A stretch of DNA of 16,227 bases from Fragilaria radians (taxonomy: Eukaryota; Bacillariophyta; Fragilariophyceae; Fragilariales; Fragilariaceae). Under the pieces are notes generated by a model. That model saw nothing but the letters and a program-made list of their open reading frames with translations. It made no database searches and was not told the DNA's origin. This document shows positions 7,784 to 16,222 of the stretch, one piece after another. Position 1 is the stretch's first letter; each line of letters begins with the position of its first letter. The DNA is taken from contig CAAAJI010000080.1 of NCBI GenBank assembly GCA_900642245.1, positions 177,017 to 193,243 of the forward strand. The letters are read 5' to 3'. A program made the position numbers and the translations under genes.

Positions 7784-9597
7784 ATGCTCTTTCTTATTTT
7801 CCTCCATATTTGGGTCCTTGTCATTCATGGTAAGAGTCTAGATGGATGATGGTGATGTAAGGATTGCTTTTGTATAAGACTCAATCATTCACGTCTCTGA
7901 AAGCCGACGGTGACTATCGTCATCTTGACGTTAATCCTAGACCTACTCAATTGAGAAAACATTCTGCTAAACAGAAAAGAACTCCAAAACCTGTAAAAAC
8001 GAAAAGCCCAACTCCAAAGCCTACTGCGAAACCCATCTCCAGTTCAATACCCATCTCCAATCTGGCTTGTCCAAAACCAACGCCCGAAGGATTGACAATA
8101 GCTTGCAAGTTTTTTGATATTCTTGATCTAAAAGCTTGTCAAGCATCCAAAATGTTATCAAGCAACTTGGTACCTATACCCAATGAAGTTGGACTATTGA
8201 CACAATTAACCTATGCTTATTTCTCAGTTAGGGGTGAGAAGACATCATTTCCTTTTCCATCCACTATTTCTTGCTTAACAAACCTGAAACATTTTGCTTA
8301 TGATGGCTTTAGTTCCACTTACAAAGGGACCATTCCAGATGCATTGTGGAGTTTGACAAAGTTGAAAAGCCTTACAATTTCTTCTACAAGGATGCAAGGA
8401 TCAAGTCTTTCATCACTGTCAACCCTCACAGATCTTAATTACTTATCCTTGATTCACAATAGGTTTACTGGGATGGTTCCTTCAGCACTGTCATCCCTCA
8501 CAAAGCTTACTGTGCTTGAATTGGATGACAATAAGTTTACTGGGACATTTCCTTCCTTTCTCTCAAACACCACAAACCTTATGGAACTGTCAAAACTTAC
8601 TTTCCTTGCACTGGAAGACAATAATTCCACTGGAACAATGCCTTCATCAATGTCAACCCTCACTAACCTTTTTCACTTATCCTTGAGGAACAATAAGCTA
8701 ACGGGGACAATACCTTCATCATTGTCCAGTCTCACAAACCTTGCATACCTCTACTTGACTAGCAATAAAATAACTGGGACAATTCCTTCATCATTGTCCA
8801 GTCTCACAAACCTTGCATACCTCTTCTTGAATGACAATAAGTTTACTGGGACAATCCCTTCATCACTCTCAGCTCTCACAAACTTCTTTGAATTATCTCT
8901 GAGTTACAATCAATTTACTGGGACAATTCCTTCGGAGCTGTCAAACTTGAAAAACATTGCAACCCTCACCATGAATAACAATAAGCTTACTGGCACAATC
9001 CCTACAGTACTATTTACCCTCACAAACCTTGGAAGACTCTATTTGGATAACAATAAGCTAACTGGGACAATATCTTCATCTTTGTCCAGGCTGACAAACC
9101 TTGTATACCTCTACTTGACTAACAATACAATAACTGGGACAATTCCTTCAGAAATGTTGTCCCTCACAAACCTTCGAAGCCTCTACTTGGATAACAATAA
9201 GCTTAATGGCGCAATTCCTTCAGAAATGTCAAAACTCACAAATCTTTTGAATTTATACTTAAACAACAATATGATTACTGGCACAATTCCTTCAGAAATC
9301 TCAAATCTCATACATCTTCAGAATCTATACTTAAATAACAATATGCTTACTGGCACAATTCCTTCAGAAATGTTAGATATCAAACATATTTGGCAACCAT
9401 ACTTGAATAAAAATATGCTTACTGGCACAATTCCTCCAGAAATACGATGTTATACATATCTTTGGAATCTATACTTGCATAATAATTTGCTTTCTGGATC
9501 AATTCTTTCATGTGAATATGCTAGAATATATATTGATTGTGGAGAGATTAAGTGCACATGTTGCCATGACATTATTAATTATTTTTGTCTGAATTAG
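7784..9597 (+). CDS. Secreted leucine-rich repeat protein 2 (17 LRRs), two exons
   Basis: Paralogue of LRR gene 1, about 579 residues. Exon 1 (7784-7829) encodes the identical signal core MLFLIFLHIWVLVIH; exon 2 is 7904-9597. The linker differs (QLRKHSAKQKRTPKP.., then an extra ISSSIPISN), but the N-terminal cap keeps its three Cys. Seventeen LRRs follow, then the cap IDCGEIKCTCCHD and a final Cys. The fifth repeat is a fusion: it lacks about 17 residues relative to repeats 5-6 of gene 1 (..NLMELSKLTFLAL..). Repeats 11-12 (LTGTISSSLSR and LTNNTITGTIPSEML) correspond best to repeats 7-8 of gene 1, so the order has been reshuffled. It has many N-glycosylation sequons and no transmembrane or kinase region. 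It is predicted extracellular, with unknown ligand. The intact frame contrasts with the decayed neighbours. Confidence 0.85.
7830..7903 (+). other. Intron 1 of LRR gene 2 (74 nt)
   Basis: GTAAGA donor at 7830 and GAAAG acceptor ending at 7903, with the same length, phase and flanking residues as in LRR gene 1 (g+cc Ala). A 32-nt alternative (AG at 7860-7861) is also in phase. An internal TAG at 7838-7840 would end translation without splicing. Confidence 0.6.
8731..8874 (+). repeat. Near-identical tandem LRR units in LRR gene 2
   Basis: Two neighbouring 72-nt units begin ctcacaaaccttgcatacct at 8731 and 8803. The stretch around their boundaries (8712-8757 against 8784-8829) is almost identical, covering the code for IPSSLSSLTNLAYL. 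This points to a recent repeat duplication or conversion, at a different place from the recent duplication in LRR gene 1. Confidence 0.75.
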
Positions 9598-9797
9598 CAT
9601 TTCAAAAATGATTTTATTTTGCACAGTTTGGGTCATGTTCCATTGTGATTGTTTACTTATTCTCCCACTTACAACGTGGAAAAATAAATTTTAAGTGAAA
9701 AGAATTAATGTTTTTGCCTCTTTCTATTCAATTGTTGCTTGCTTAACAAGCTAGAATGTTTTTCTTCATACATACTTAAATTACCACAATTTGATTA
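9598..9797. other. 3' flank of LRR gene 2
   Basis: Aligns with 2764-2930 after LRR gene 1. No gene seen. It holds the presumed 3' UTR; an aataaa (9684-9689) could be a polyadenylation signal but is unverified. Confidence 0.4.
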
Positions 9798-10340
9798 TCA
9801 ATTGACTCCTGCAATCTTCAGGTTGGTGAGTAAAGTAATCACCTTGACTTTTAAGTCACTCTTTACCTTCATAAAGATGCTCCAGTAATAGTTTGTGTAG
9901 TCATCTAAAGTTGAGACCAAGAAACAAGAACCATCGTAATGTCTGTCATTAATGTTTCACGTTCTTGACTCCCATTTATCCAGTCTTGAACTATTGAGTT
10001 GTCTGATGCAATTCTTAAGACTTCCAACCTTGTTGCCATCATGATATTGCCATTACCAACTGTGATCCTTTCTTCAATTCCATTCACACTCAACACGTCT
10101 TTGATCAAATTGCACTAATGCCCACATGCTTCACTGTCACAGATCCAAATACCATTGGTTAGGGTTCCGTTCTTGAAAGAAACAGCAAAAAACTTGACAT
10201 CTTATGACTCATAGTTTTGCCGGTTACCATTTTCGTTGTAAATGCTAGGATGGTTGTTGCAAGCTTCTTTCTTCTTCAATTTGAAACAATTCTGCTTGTC
10301 AAAGCTTGAATTGTGACAATGCAAACAAATTACTTCCATT
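9798..10340 (-). pseudogene. Ty1/copia gag-protease-integrase relic, unit B
   Basis: Read on the minus strand: a gag zinc-knuckle-like motif CLHCHNSSFDKQNC (10286-10327), with the usual His replaced by Phe; then a protease region WICDSEACGH (about 10124-10153), where the active-site D-S-G has become D-S-E; then LSVNGIEERITVGNGN, typical of the segment after copia protease; then, after a frameshift, an integrase core piece LDDYTNYYWSIFMKVKSDL ending ..VITLLTNLKIAGVN (9801-9908). Much of the region between protease and integrase core is missing, and in-frame stops occur. Its integrase end is shared with unit A (2931-2957), so the insertion predates the duplication. Confidence 0.8.
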
Positions 10341-10347
10341 TTAGCAC

Positions 10348-10545
10348 ATTGTGGCTGATTTCATCAAGCTTGTCTTTGTTAATTCCTATGATAATAATGC
10401 TTATGTCTTCACGAGAAATGTTGGTAATGATGCTGACACAAAACAAGTAAGTAATTTCTTAGGAAAATTGGAAGATTTGAAGAAAAGCATATTGGTGATG
10501 AGCAGTGTATTTGATTCCATCACTAATTTTCTTCAATTGTAGGGT
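10348..10545 (+). pseudogene. Ty1/copia RNase H C-terminal tail, unit B
   Basis: The plus strand encodes ADFIKLVFVNSYDNN, then VFTRNVGND and FLGKLEDLK, the end of a copia RNase H and pol tail (family pattern: DGFIKIVFV..D..TKN). It aligns with 3788-3930 of unit A, where the rest of RNase H is still present upstream. It starts within a few bases of the minus-strand gag relic, so two copia pieces abut in opposite orientation. Confidence 0.7.
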
Positions 10546-11739
10546 TAGTTCAGTTTCTTCTTTATAATTTTAGTGATTTTGTTTGATCTATTTCTATTAT
10601 CTTTGTTTGAAAACTCACTTCACCTCCTATACACCAATTACAATTGAGAAGTATTTTGATTCATGGGACACTTCATTTCTTTACAAGATTTGAATTGAAG
10701 ATCCAATTGTAGTAATAATCTAAATTTATTACTATTTTTGCGTAGTGACTTTTCAGCATTGAATAAGTTCATGAATATTTTATTATTTCTTACTTGGGAC
10801 CTACTGTTCATATGACACTTTAAGAAATGCTAAATGCATGTAAAGGCTCTAATTTTGTTGCTTTATCTTCTTGCAAACTACAGCGTTTCCTTTTGTATTT
10901 TTTCAGCTTATTTTGCTACCTTTTAACCAAGCCACTCCATGTTGTTCACCACACTCATATTAAGCAAATACTTCAAATATATTTTGCATTGTTTTCAACG
11001 TTTCTTTGACAATCTCATAAAGCTTTCCAAGCTTATTCTGAATTTAATATTCTGCTTTCAACATCAGCAATGAGGACTTTGATTAAATTTTGTAAAATTT
11101 GTTCAATTACAATCTTGCACTAAGAATTGATACATAACTTAACAAAGAAGTAAGGAAGGTTGAACATGTCAGGGGGGCATTGTATGTGATCTCCAGCTTT
11201 TCTCCCCTCCATTTTACTTGAATGTAGCTTTGATTCTCCTTCAAGATAGTTTCATGGCATGCTTGTTGTTAAAATTATCATTACAGCCATAATGTTATTT
11301 CTGACTCTTTTTTTCCCTCTGCCAATAGCTCATCAATGTTAGATTCTGATTTGGGTCTATATTTCTTGAGATCTCCCTTTTGAAACGTGTCAACCATACC
11401 TTGAGGATTCATGCGATGAACCTTACTGATCATCTAAGTTATCTCCTTTTGACGATTGAATTGTAGATAGTCCTTGAACATATTTTGGCTTATAATCCAT
11501 TTAGGCATATGACTATAAATTGTATTCCATGGGATACGAAACAAAGGCATAGCGCTCTACAGATTTTTCATCAAATCAAAGTATTTAAGATCATTCCAAC
11601 GGTTCCTTCTCCTTCAAATAGAACTACTAGAAGTTCTTGTTCTGGTTGCAAAAATGAGCTAGTTCTTCTAGCATGAGAAGGTTCTACCTGAAACGATCAC
11701 TTCTGTATTCTTTATTCTAGATGTAATTTCTTTGAATTT
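10546..11739. other. Non-coding block shared by both units (unit B copy)
   Basis: Corresponds to 3930-4980 but is longer. No credible gene: short open frames at 10827-11009 and 11485-11676 lack counterparts in unit A. A G-rich run (tcaggggggcattgtatgtg, 11169-11188) could be a polypurine tract next to a copia 3' LTR. The minus strand at about 11200-11500 gives a peptide-like stretch (MFKDYLQFNRQ, then MNPQGMVDTFQKGDLKKYRP) interrupted by one stop; its counterpart in A is broken. I do not recognise it. Confidence 0.4.
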
Positions 11740-12648
11740 CATGTTAATCTCTACATCTTTGCTGCATAAATTTATCTTTATTTCATTATTCTGTATAATA
11801 TAGGTACAGCTTTTTGCAAACATCAAAATCCATCGCTTGCCAACTTATCTTTACTGATCATTATTTATTAGAAAGATAACAGTTTTGCTAGAATATCACC
11901 ATAATGTTGTAGTAGGGGTAGAATTAATAGTTGCAGTACACTTTTAACTCTCATTCTTTTAGGAATGCGATTGACATCAATTCTTTATTTGTGTTTTGCC
12001 ACTCACCCGAATACAATGATCCTTGAGTTTTGCACTCTACTCCTACGACTCTCACTAACCAATGTGTCGTACTAACTTTTAACGCACCAATACTCGTGTG
12101 CACACAGAATCAGATACAATTAAGAATTTGCTCTAGATCTCTGCTCTGATTCTTGTTCTACTCGGTATTCACATAATGCATACATATCCTATTTCTTGCA
12201 GTACGCATTGAGAAATAACAGTTTGTTTTTATCAAAGGAACATAAGAAAGTCTAGGGAGAAATATATGGACTTTCAATCCCCAACAAAAGTTGATGTTCC
12301 TGGGAAATCTTATTTTTAATGCCATGCAAGCTTTGGTGTTCCTAGGAACCTATTTATTTGAATCCCACTAACACCAAAAACAATGGATAATGAGCTTATT
12401 ATTTCTAAATTGTTATATTACGTAACCAACTTTCACTTCCTTTAATTCATTGCCCACTTCTTGCCGCTTCCTGCCACAACGGGATCCAAGAAATGACACA
12501 CCCATTTATCAAGAGTCTTTTAGGATCTAAAAACCTGCCAAACATTCAACTCTGACTTTCCAGCACAATCACATCAACAATCCATCTGCTCTTTACTTCA
12601 AAATCCTAACTATGCCTGGAGAGGAGAAGAAGACAAGATATATACACA
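11740..12648. other. Intergenic region and 5' flank of SNF7 fragment, unit B
   Basis: Contains the undisturbed TTA site of the unit A transposon at its left end. About 180 bp (11745-11920) correspond to the region replaced or lost beside the transposon in A. 11925-11975 and 12555-12648 align with unit A; 11980-12540 is B-specific and AT-rich, with no gene, RNA or repeat that I recognise. Confidence 0.4.
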
Positions 12649-13022
12649 ATGTTGTTCTCTTTTTGGTTTATTAGTAGTAATACGAATATAATCGATTTTA
12701 CATGTTTTGTGGTTCACGTAACAAACGTCATATCTTCAAAGAACCAGATTCTATGACAGGCGATGATGTGATTACGAAATTACGATATTTAATTGTACAA
12801 CAAGGAAAGAGAGAACGTCATTTGACCCATAAGATTGATACAATGGCAAAAGATGCAAAAGCAAAGCTACTACAGGGGAATAAACGTGGTAAGAAGAAGA
12901 TGAATAATAGGATGATCATGTGTTGTTTTATTATTCCCATCATTGTATTAATATATATCTAACTTTAATCATTGACAATTCCAATTATATAGCTGCTATA
13001 TCCTTATTACGGAAACGGAAAT
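12649..13022 (+). pseudogene. SNF7: ESCRT-III SNF7/CHMP4-like 5' gene fragment, unit B
   Basis: The reading frame from 12702 gives MFCGSRNKRHIFKEP, DDVITKLRYLIVQQ, KRERHLTHKIDTMAKD and AKAKLLQGNKRG, a good match to the basic N-terminus and first helix of SNF7/CHMP4. The exon ends at 12888 before GTAAGA. A 104-nt intron (12889-12992, ending attatatag) then allows AAISLLRKRK, mirroring the family's KRGAL..LKRKK. The frame is open at this join, but the upstream ATG (12649) that corresponds to the unit A start is out of frame by a small indel. After 13022 the gene is cut off by the Ty3/gypsy relic, leaving roughly a third of the protein. This unit preserves the splice sites that unit A lost. Confidence 0.8.
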
Positions 13023-13449
13023 TACATACTCCGGATGACTTTGTCTGTGTTGCACTAAGCTTGTATCTTTTTGCTGGTGTTTGGCAATGCAGTACTTAGA
13101 GGATAGTAGTCTACGGTTAGACTCTTATCATTGGAGTTTTTGAATAATTCCAGAAGAGCATCAGAATTGTATGTCAAGTGTGACATTGCAGTGTCTAATC
13201 TACTTAGAGTATCAGCTACCACATTCTGTGGTCCAGTGCTATATTCTAAGTCCGGATCAAATTCCTCAATTGTCCATTGCCAACTTTGTACTTGTTGAGA
13301 TTTAGTTACTGCTGACCTACTAATTAGGTTCTAATGGTCGGTATATATTTTTTATTCTATGTCCTAGTAGCACAGTATGAAATTCATTTAGAGTTTCAAC
13401 AATCAAGAGCATCTCTTGTTCTCCTACTTTATGCTGAGTTTGTTCTACA

Positions 13450-13990
13450 TTAAGAATAATAGAAGATATCACTTTATAATTATAATAAAAGACAGCGAAT
13501 TAAACTAGAAAAACATTAATTCAAGAAGATGCTATTTTGTACCAACATTCGGAGACGTCCATTGATGCTAGTACATGCAAATATAGATGATGAAGATATC
13601 ATCTATATTAGCACATCTAAAACAACAACAACTGAAACGAATAATGGCTGTTGTTTTTTCGTTTACAAATATTAGATGACACTAATCAAAGATCTCGAAA
13701 ATTTAGGTGATATTAAATCACATGTGTTTCATGGAGTGTAACATGACTTAGAATATTTCATTCTAAATAAAATAAGTCAAAAGATATTTTGACTAACCAA
13801 AATACTCTGGATATAATAATTCATCCTAAATAATAGGATGAACAAAAGGAATACTATAATACCGAAAAATTAGTCAATCAAGACTCCAATCTTGTATGAT
13901 TAATCAACAAGAGTAGTCTTTCATAATTTTTTAAAAAAATAGAACATAATTTTTCTACTTTCAATCTCCGCAGAGCAGAGTTGCTGTTAA
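13450..13990. mobile_element. 533-bp insertion in gypsy RNase H flanked by TTAA
   Basis: The foreign segment is 13454-13986, with TTAA at 13450-13453 and 13987-13990. It is very AT-rich, has no open frame of note and contains several near-perfect hairpins (13580-13609, 13775-13794, 13820-13842). TTAA duplication is the hallmark of piggyBac elements, but the ends (gaataatag.. and ..gttgctg on the plus strand) are not inverted repeats of each other, and a solo LTR with imperfect flanks is an alternative. I can support the insertion and its borders, not its family. Confidence 0.55.
13580..13609. repeat. Perfect hairpin with 12-bp arms
   Basis: AATATAGATGAT (13580-13591), a 6-base loop GAAGAT and ATCATCTATATT (13598-13609) form a perfect stem, extendable by three pairs past one mismatch. 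It lies inside the TTAA-flanked insertion. Two smaller 8-bp stems occur at 13775-13794 (AGTCAAAA/TTTTGACT) and 13820-13842 (TTCATCCT/AGGATGAA). Confidence 0.85.
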
Positions 13991-14279
13991 TTTTTTACTA
14001 TAGAACGCAATAGGCTAATTGTCTTGGCTTATAACTGAGCCCAATTGATTACCAGACGCATCGGTATGTATTTGAAGACTTTTTTGAAGTCAACTAACAT
14101 ACTGCTTTGACTAATTAATTGTTTTGTATTGTTTACGGCTTTGTCTTGGGCCTCTCCCCAATTAACTTCCGCTTGGGACTTTTGTTAATTCAATTAGGGC
14201 TTAATATGCGTGATCTTTGCTTCCACATATTGCAATAATAAAATATAAGCCCTAAGAGTGAGCCCAGTTGCTTCAAGGT

Positions 14280-15055
14280 CTTAGGAGGCTTACGTTGCTG
14301 TAACGTGAAATCCTAAGTATTCAAATGATGTCATTACAAACGTGCTTTTTTCAATATTAACTTTTAAGTCTGCTGTATGCAGTCTTTGTAAGACTGTATC
14401 TAATTTATTTAGATGATTGTCATTATTATTTTTTGTTACCATAAAAATATTGTCTAAGTAAGCTCGTACATAGTTGAGTCCATCAATTAAATAATTAACT
14501 TTTTCTTAGAAAAATGTCGGGTGCATTTGCAATCCCCATGGGTAATCTAAATTAGAAATATTTTCCCCAAGGAAATACTATAGTACACATTTTTGTGCTC
14601 CAGGAGTAAGTGCTAACGTATAATGCCCATATTTAGATCAATTGAAGTGGCATAAGTAAAGCCATTTTGAGCCAATTAAAGTATCCTTAATTTTTGAGAT
14701 TGGATAAGTAACTTGTTGAAGTATTGAATTGAACACTCTAAATCAGATACTACTCTGACAGTACCGTTATTCTTAGGTATAATAAAAGATGGAGATTGAT
14801 ACTCGGATGCAACTTGAGGTTTTTAAACTCCCAGATCACAAAGTCTTGAATTTCTTTCTTAAGTGTTTGTACGTGAATTTTCGGCCCTGGAAATGAAGAT
14901 AAGTGAAAAGGCATTTCTCCCATTTTTAATTGTAAATAATCTACTAGGTCTGTTTTCCGGTTGCCTAAAGAACCATCAATTAAGGGTTTGTATTTTAGTA
15001 ACAATGACGTCAAGTCAAATTTGTGTTTAGAGTCTAAATTGGCTAAGTAATTCAA
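14280..15055 (-). pseudogene. Ty3/gypsy reverse transcriptase
   Basis: An N-terminal portion (14750-15055) shows LLLKYKPLIDGSLG, MGEMPFHLSSFPGPKIH and TLKKEIQDFV, typical of the start of gypsy RT. The palm follows after frameshifts: PGAQKCVL, FLGEN, DYPWGLQMHPTFF and LIDGLNYVRAYLDNIFMVTK. The catalytic Y-x-D-D is Y-L-D-N (14449-14460), so the second metal-binding Asp is lost. Further on are NKLDTVLQRLHTADLKVNIE and KSTF. The region lacks a single open frame. Confidence 0.82.
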
Positions 15056-15255
15056 GATAGGTGTCTAAACTTGCCTTTTTGTACTATGCAATTGCAAAAA
15101 TATCTAAAAATTTTTTGTTATTGCAATTTGATTTATCTAAATCAACTAAATTTGAAGTTGCGATTGCATTGGAATTTCCATGCCATCCCATTGCAACGTT
15201 TGTGTTGAGAAAAGGATGTCCATGCCCATTGCATGTTGAAGTTCTTGTTTGACAA

Positions 15256-15639
15256 TCATGCCATACCAAGACAAATGGTCGGTTTTGTTAACCGCAACTT
15301 CCTATTTGATTCTCTACTAGGAGCAAACTCAAGGAATGAAAAGGCAATTTTGATGTCAAATATTGTGACAAAACTCCCTGAATTTGTGTTCCAAACCTTT
15401 ACATTTGGTTTACGATGGTCTTCTAAGTAATTTTCAGGAAGATGATTTGTTTGTACTATAGTTCTAGTACCGTCTGTGTCAAATAAGACATTTTTAATTA
15501 CTAAATCATTGAAACTACTACTCTTAATTACTACTTCTAATTCTAATTTCAAAACTGTAGTTTCAGTGGTGTTAGTTTGCGCTTCAAATTTATTTAGAAT
15601 GATGTAGTGGTTACAATTCCTGCATTTCAGGCATCTCAT
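15256..15639 (-). pseudogene. Ty3/gypsy aspartic protease region
   Basis: The 127-codon frame contains NVLFDTDGTRTIVQTNHLPE, equivalent to the retroviral-type active site (F-D-T-G). Here the Gly of D-T-G is Asp (15472-15480), which should abolish activity. A conserved downstream part (NVKVWNTNSGSFVT) and the end RLTKPTICLGM lead in a shifted frame to the protease-RT connector at 15060-15260 (WLSNKNFNMQWAW). The enzyme would process the Gag-Pol polyprotein. It is non-functional as written. Confidence 0.75.
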
Positions 15640-16222
15640 TTAGGTTGTTACTGGCATCCAAAAGATCAGACATTTCTTGTTCAACCATAAAATTCTCTTG
15701 TATATTTTTGGCCTTGGAATCTTGTTGAGTCTTTTGTTTTGCTTGCTGTTGAACTTCCTTTTTTGCCTTCAACTTGAAGCTGCAGTCATCTTCTATATGA
15801 CCGATCATATTACAAAATTTGCACTGGACCTTTTTGGTCTTCTTTTGTGACAACGGTTTGTGCTTAGTATAATATTTCTTAAATGAACTTTTCTTACCTG
15901 CACAAGCAATTTTTTGATTAGAAGGGGGCTTAGTAGCCTTTTTGTCACCCCTTGCAAGTGCACTTATGACCAGTAGACAATCAAAATAAGCGCAAACTTC
16001 CGCATTGGATTTGCTTTTGTCATCCCACTTATGGTTGGATGTCACAATGATTGTAGGAATATAAGTAGGGAGGCTAATATAGACCATTTCCCTAATGTTG
16101 TTGTTGGAGTCAAACTTATTGCCTGTACCTGGTAAATATTGCAGGTATCTATTAAATTGTTGGATCCTACTTAGGAGTGGTGTAGTCATATGAACACTAG
16201 GTAATCCTAAATGTCTTTTCAT
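15611..16222 (-). pseudogene. Ty3/gypsy gag with CCHC zinc knuckle
   Basis: Open frame of 203 codons without its true beginning in view. It contains YLPGTGNKFD, SNHKWDDKSKSNAEVC, YFDCLLVISALARGDKKATK and a Lys/Gln-rich region around the knuckle CKFCNMIGHIEDDC (15782-15823), which fits C-x2-C-x4-H-x4-C exactly. Gag packages element RNA; the knuckle binds nucleic acid. Protease follows in another frame with a 29-nt overlap, which could be a programmed frameshift or simple decay. This is the best-preserved part of the element. Confidence 0.82.

Larger units (their letters stand above)
6525..13022. repeat. Tandem segmental duplication, unit B
   Basis: This is the right copy of the block, in direct orientation to unit A. 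It starts at cccatgttgcgtaag and stays alignable until about 13022, just after the cggaaacg-aaa block shared with 6461-6471, where the Ty3/gypsy relic begins. It keeps about 618 bp of LCB1 that A has lost, the gag-protease-integrase piece of a copia element at 9798-10340, about 300 bp at 10900-11150 and about 500 bp at 11980-12540 that A lacks. It lacks the DNA transposon of unit A. Confidence 0.9.
13080..14160 (-). pseudogene. Ty3/gypsy RNase H, split by an insertion
   Basis: The N-terminal half (about 13991-14160) reads LQIHTDASGNQLGSVISQDN, then PIAFYSKKL. The C-terminal half (about 13100-13449) resumes with LNVEQTQHKVGEQEMLLIVE, IYTDH, QQVQSWQWTIEEFDPDLEY and GPQNVVADTLSRLD (13192-13233). 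Between them lie 533 bp of unrelated DNA. The two halves join almost perfectly (..SKKL / LNVEQ..), showing that the insertion came after the retrotransposon. Confidence 0.82.

Noticed and set aside
10827..11009. 60-codon hydrophobic plus-strand frame
   Set aside because: AT-rich chance frame; the corresponding region is deleted in unit A and no motif is present.
13450..13990. Firm assignment of the RNase H insertion to piggyBac
   Set aside because: TTAA flanks agree, but there are no terminal inverted repeats and no CCC-type ends, so the family is left open.
15061..15430. Plus-strand frames overlapping the gypsy protease region
   Set aside because: The minus strand carries clear gypsy protease and connector motifs; these are shadows.
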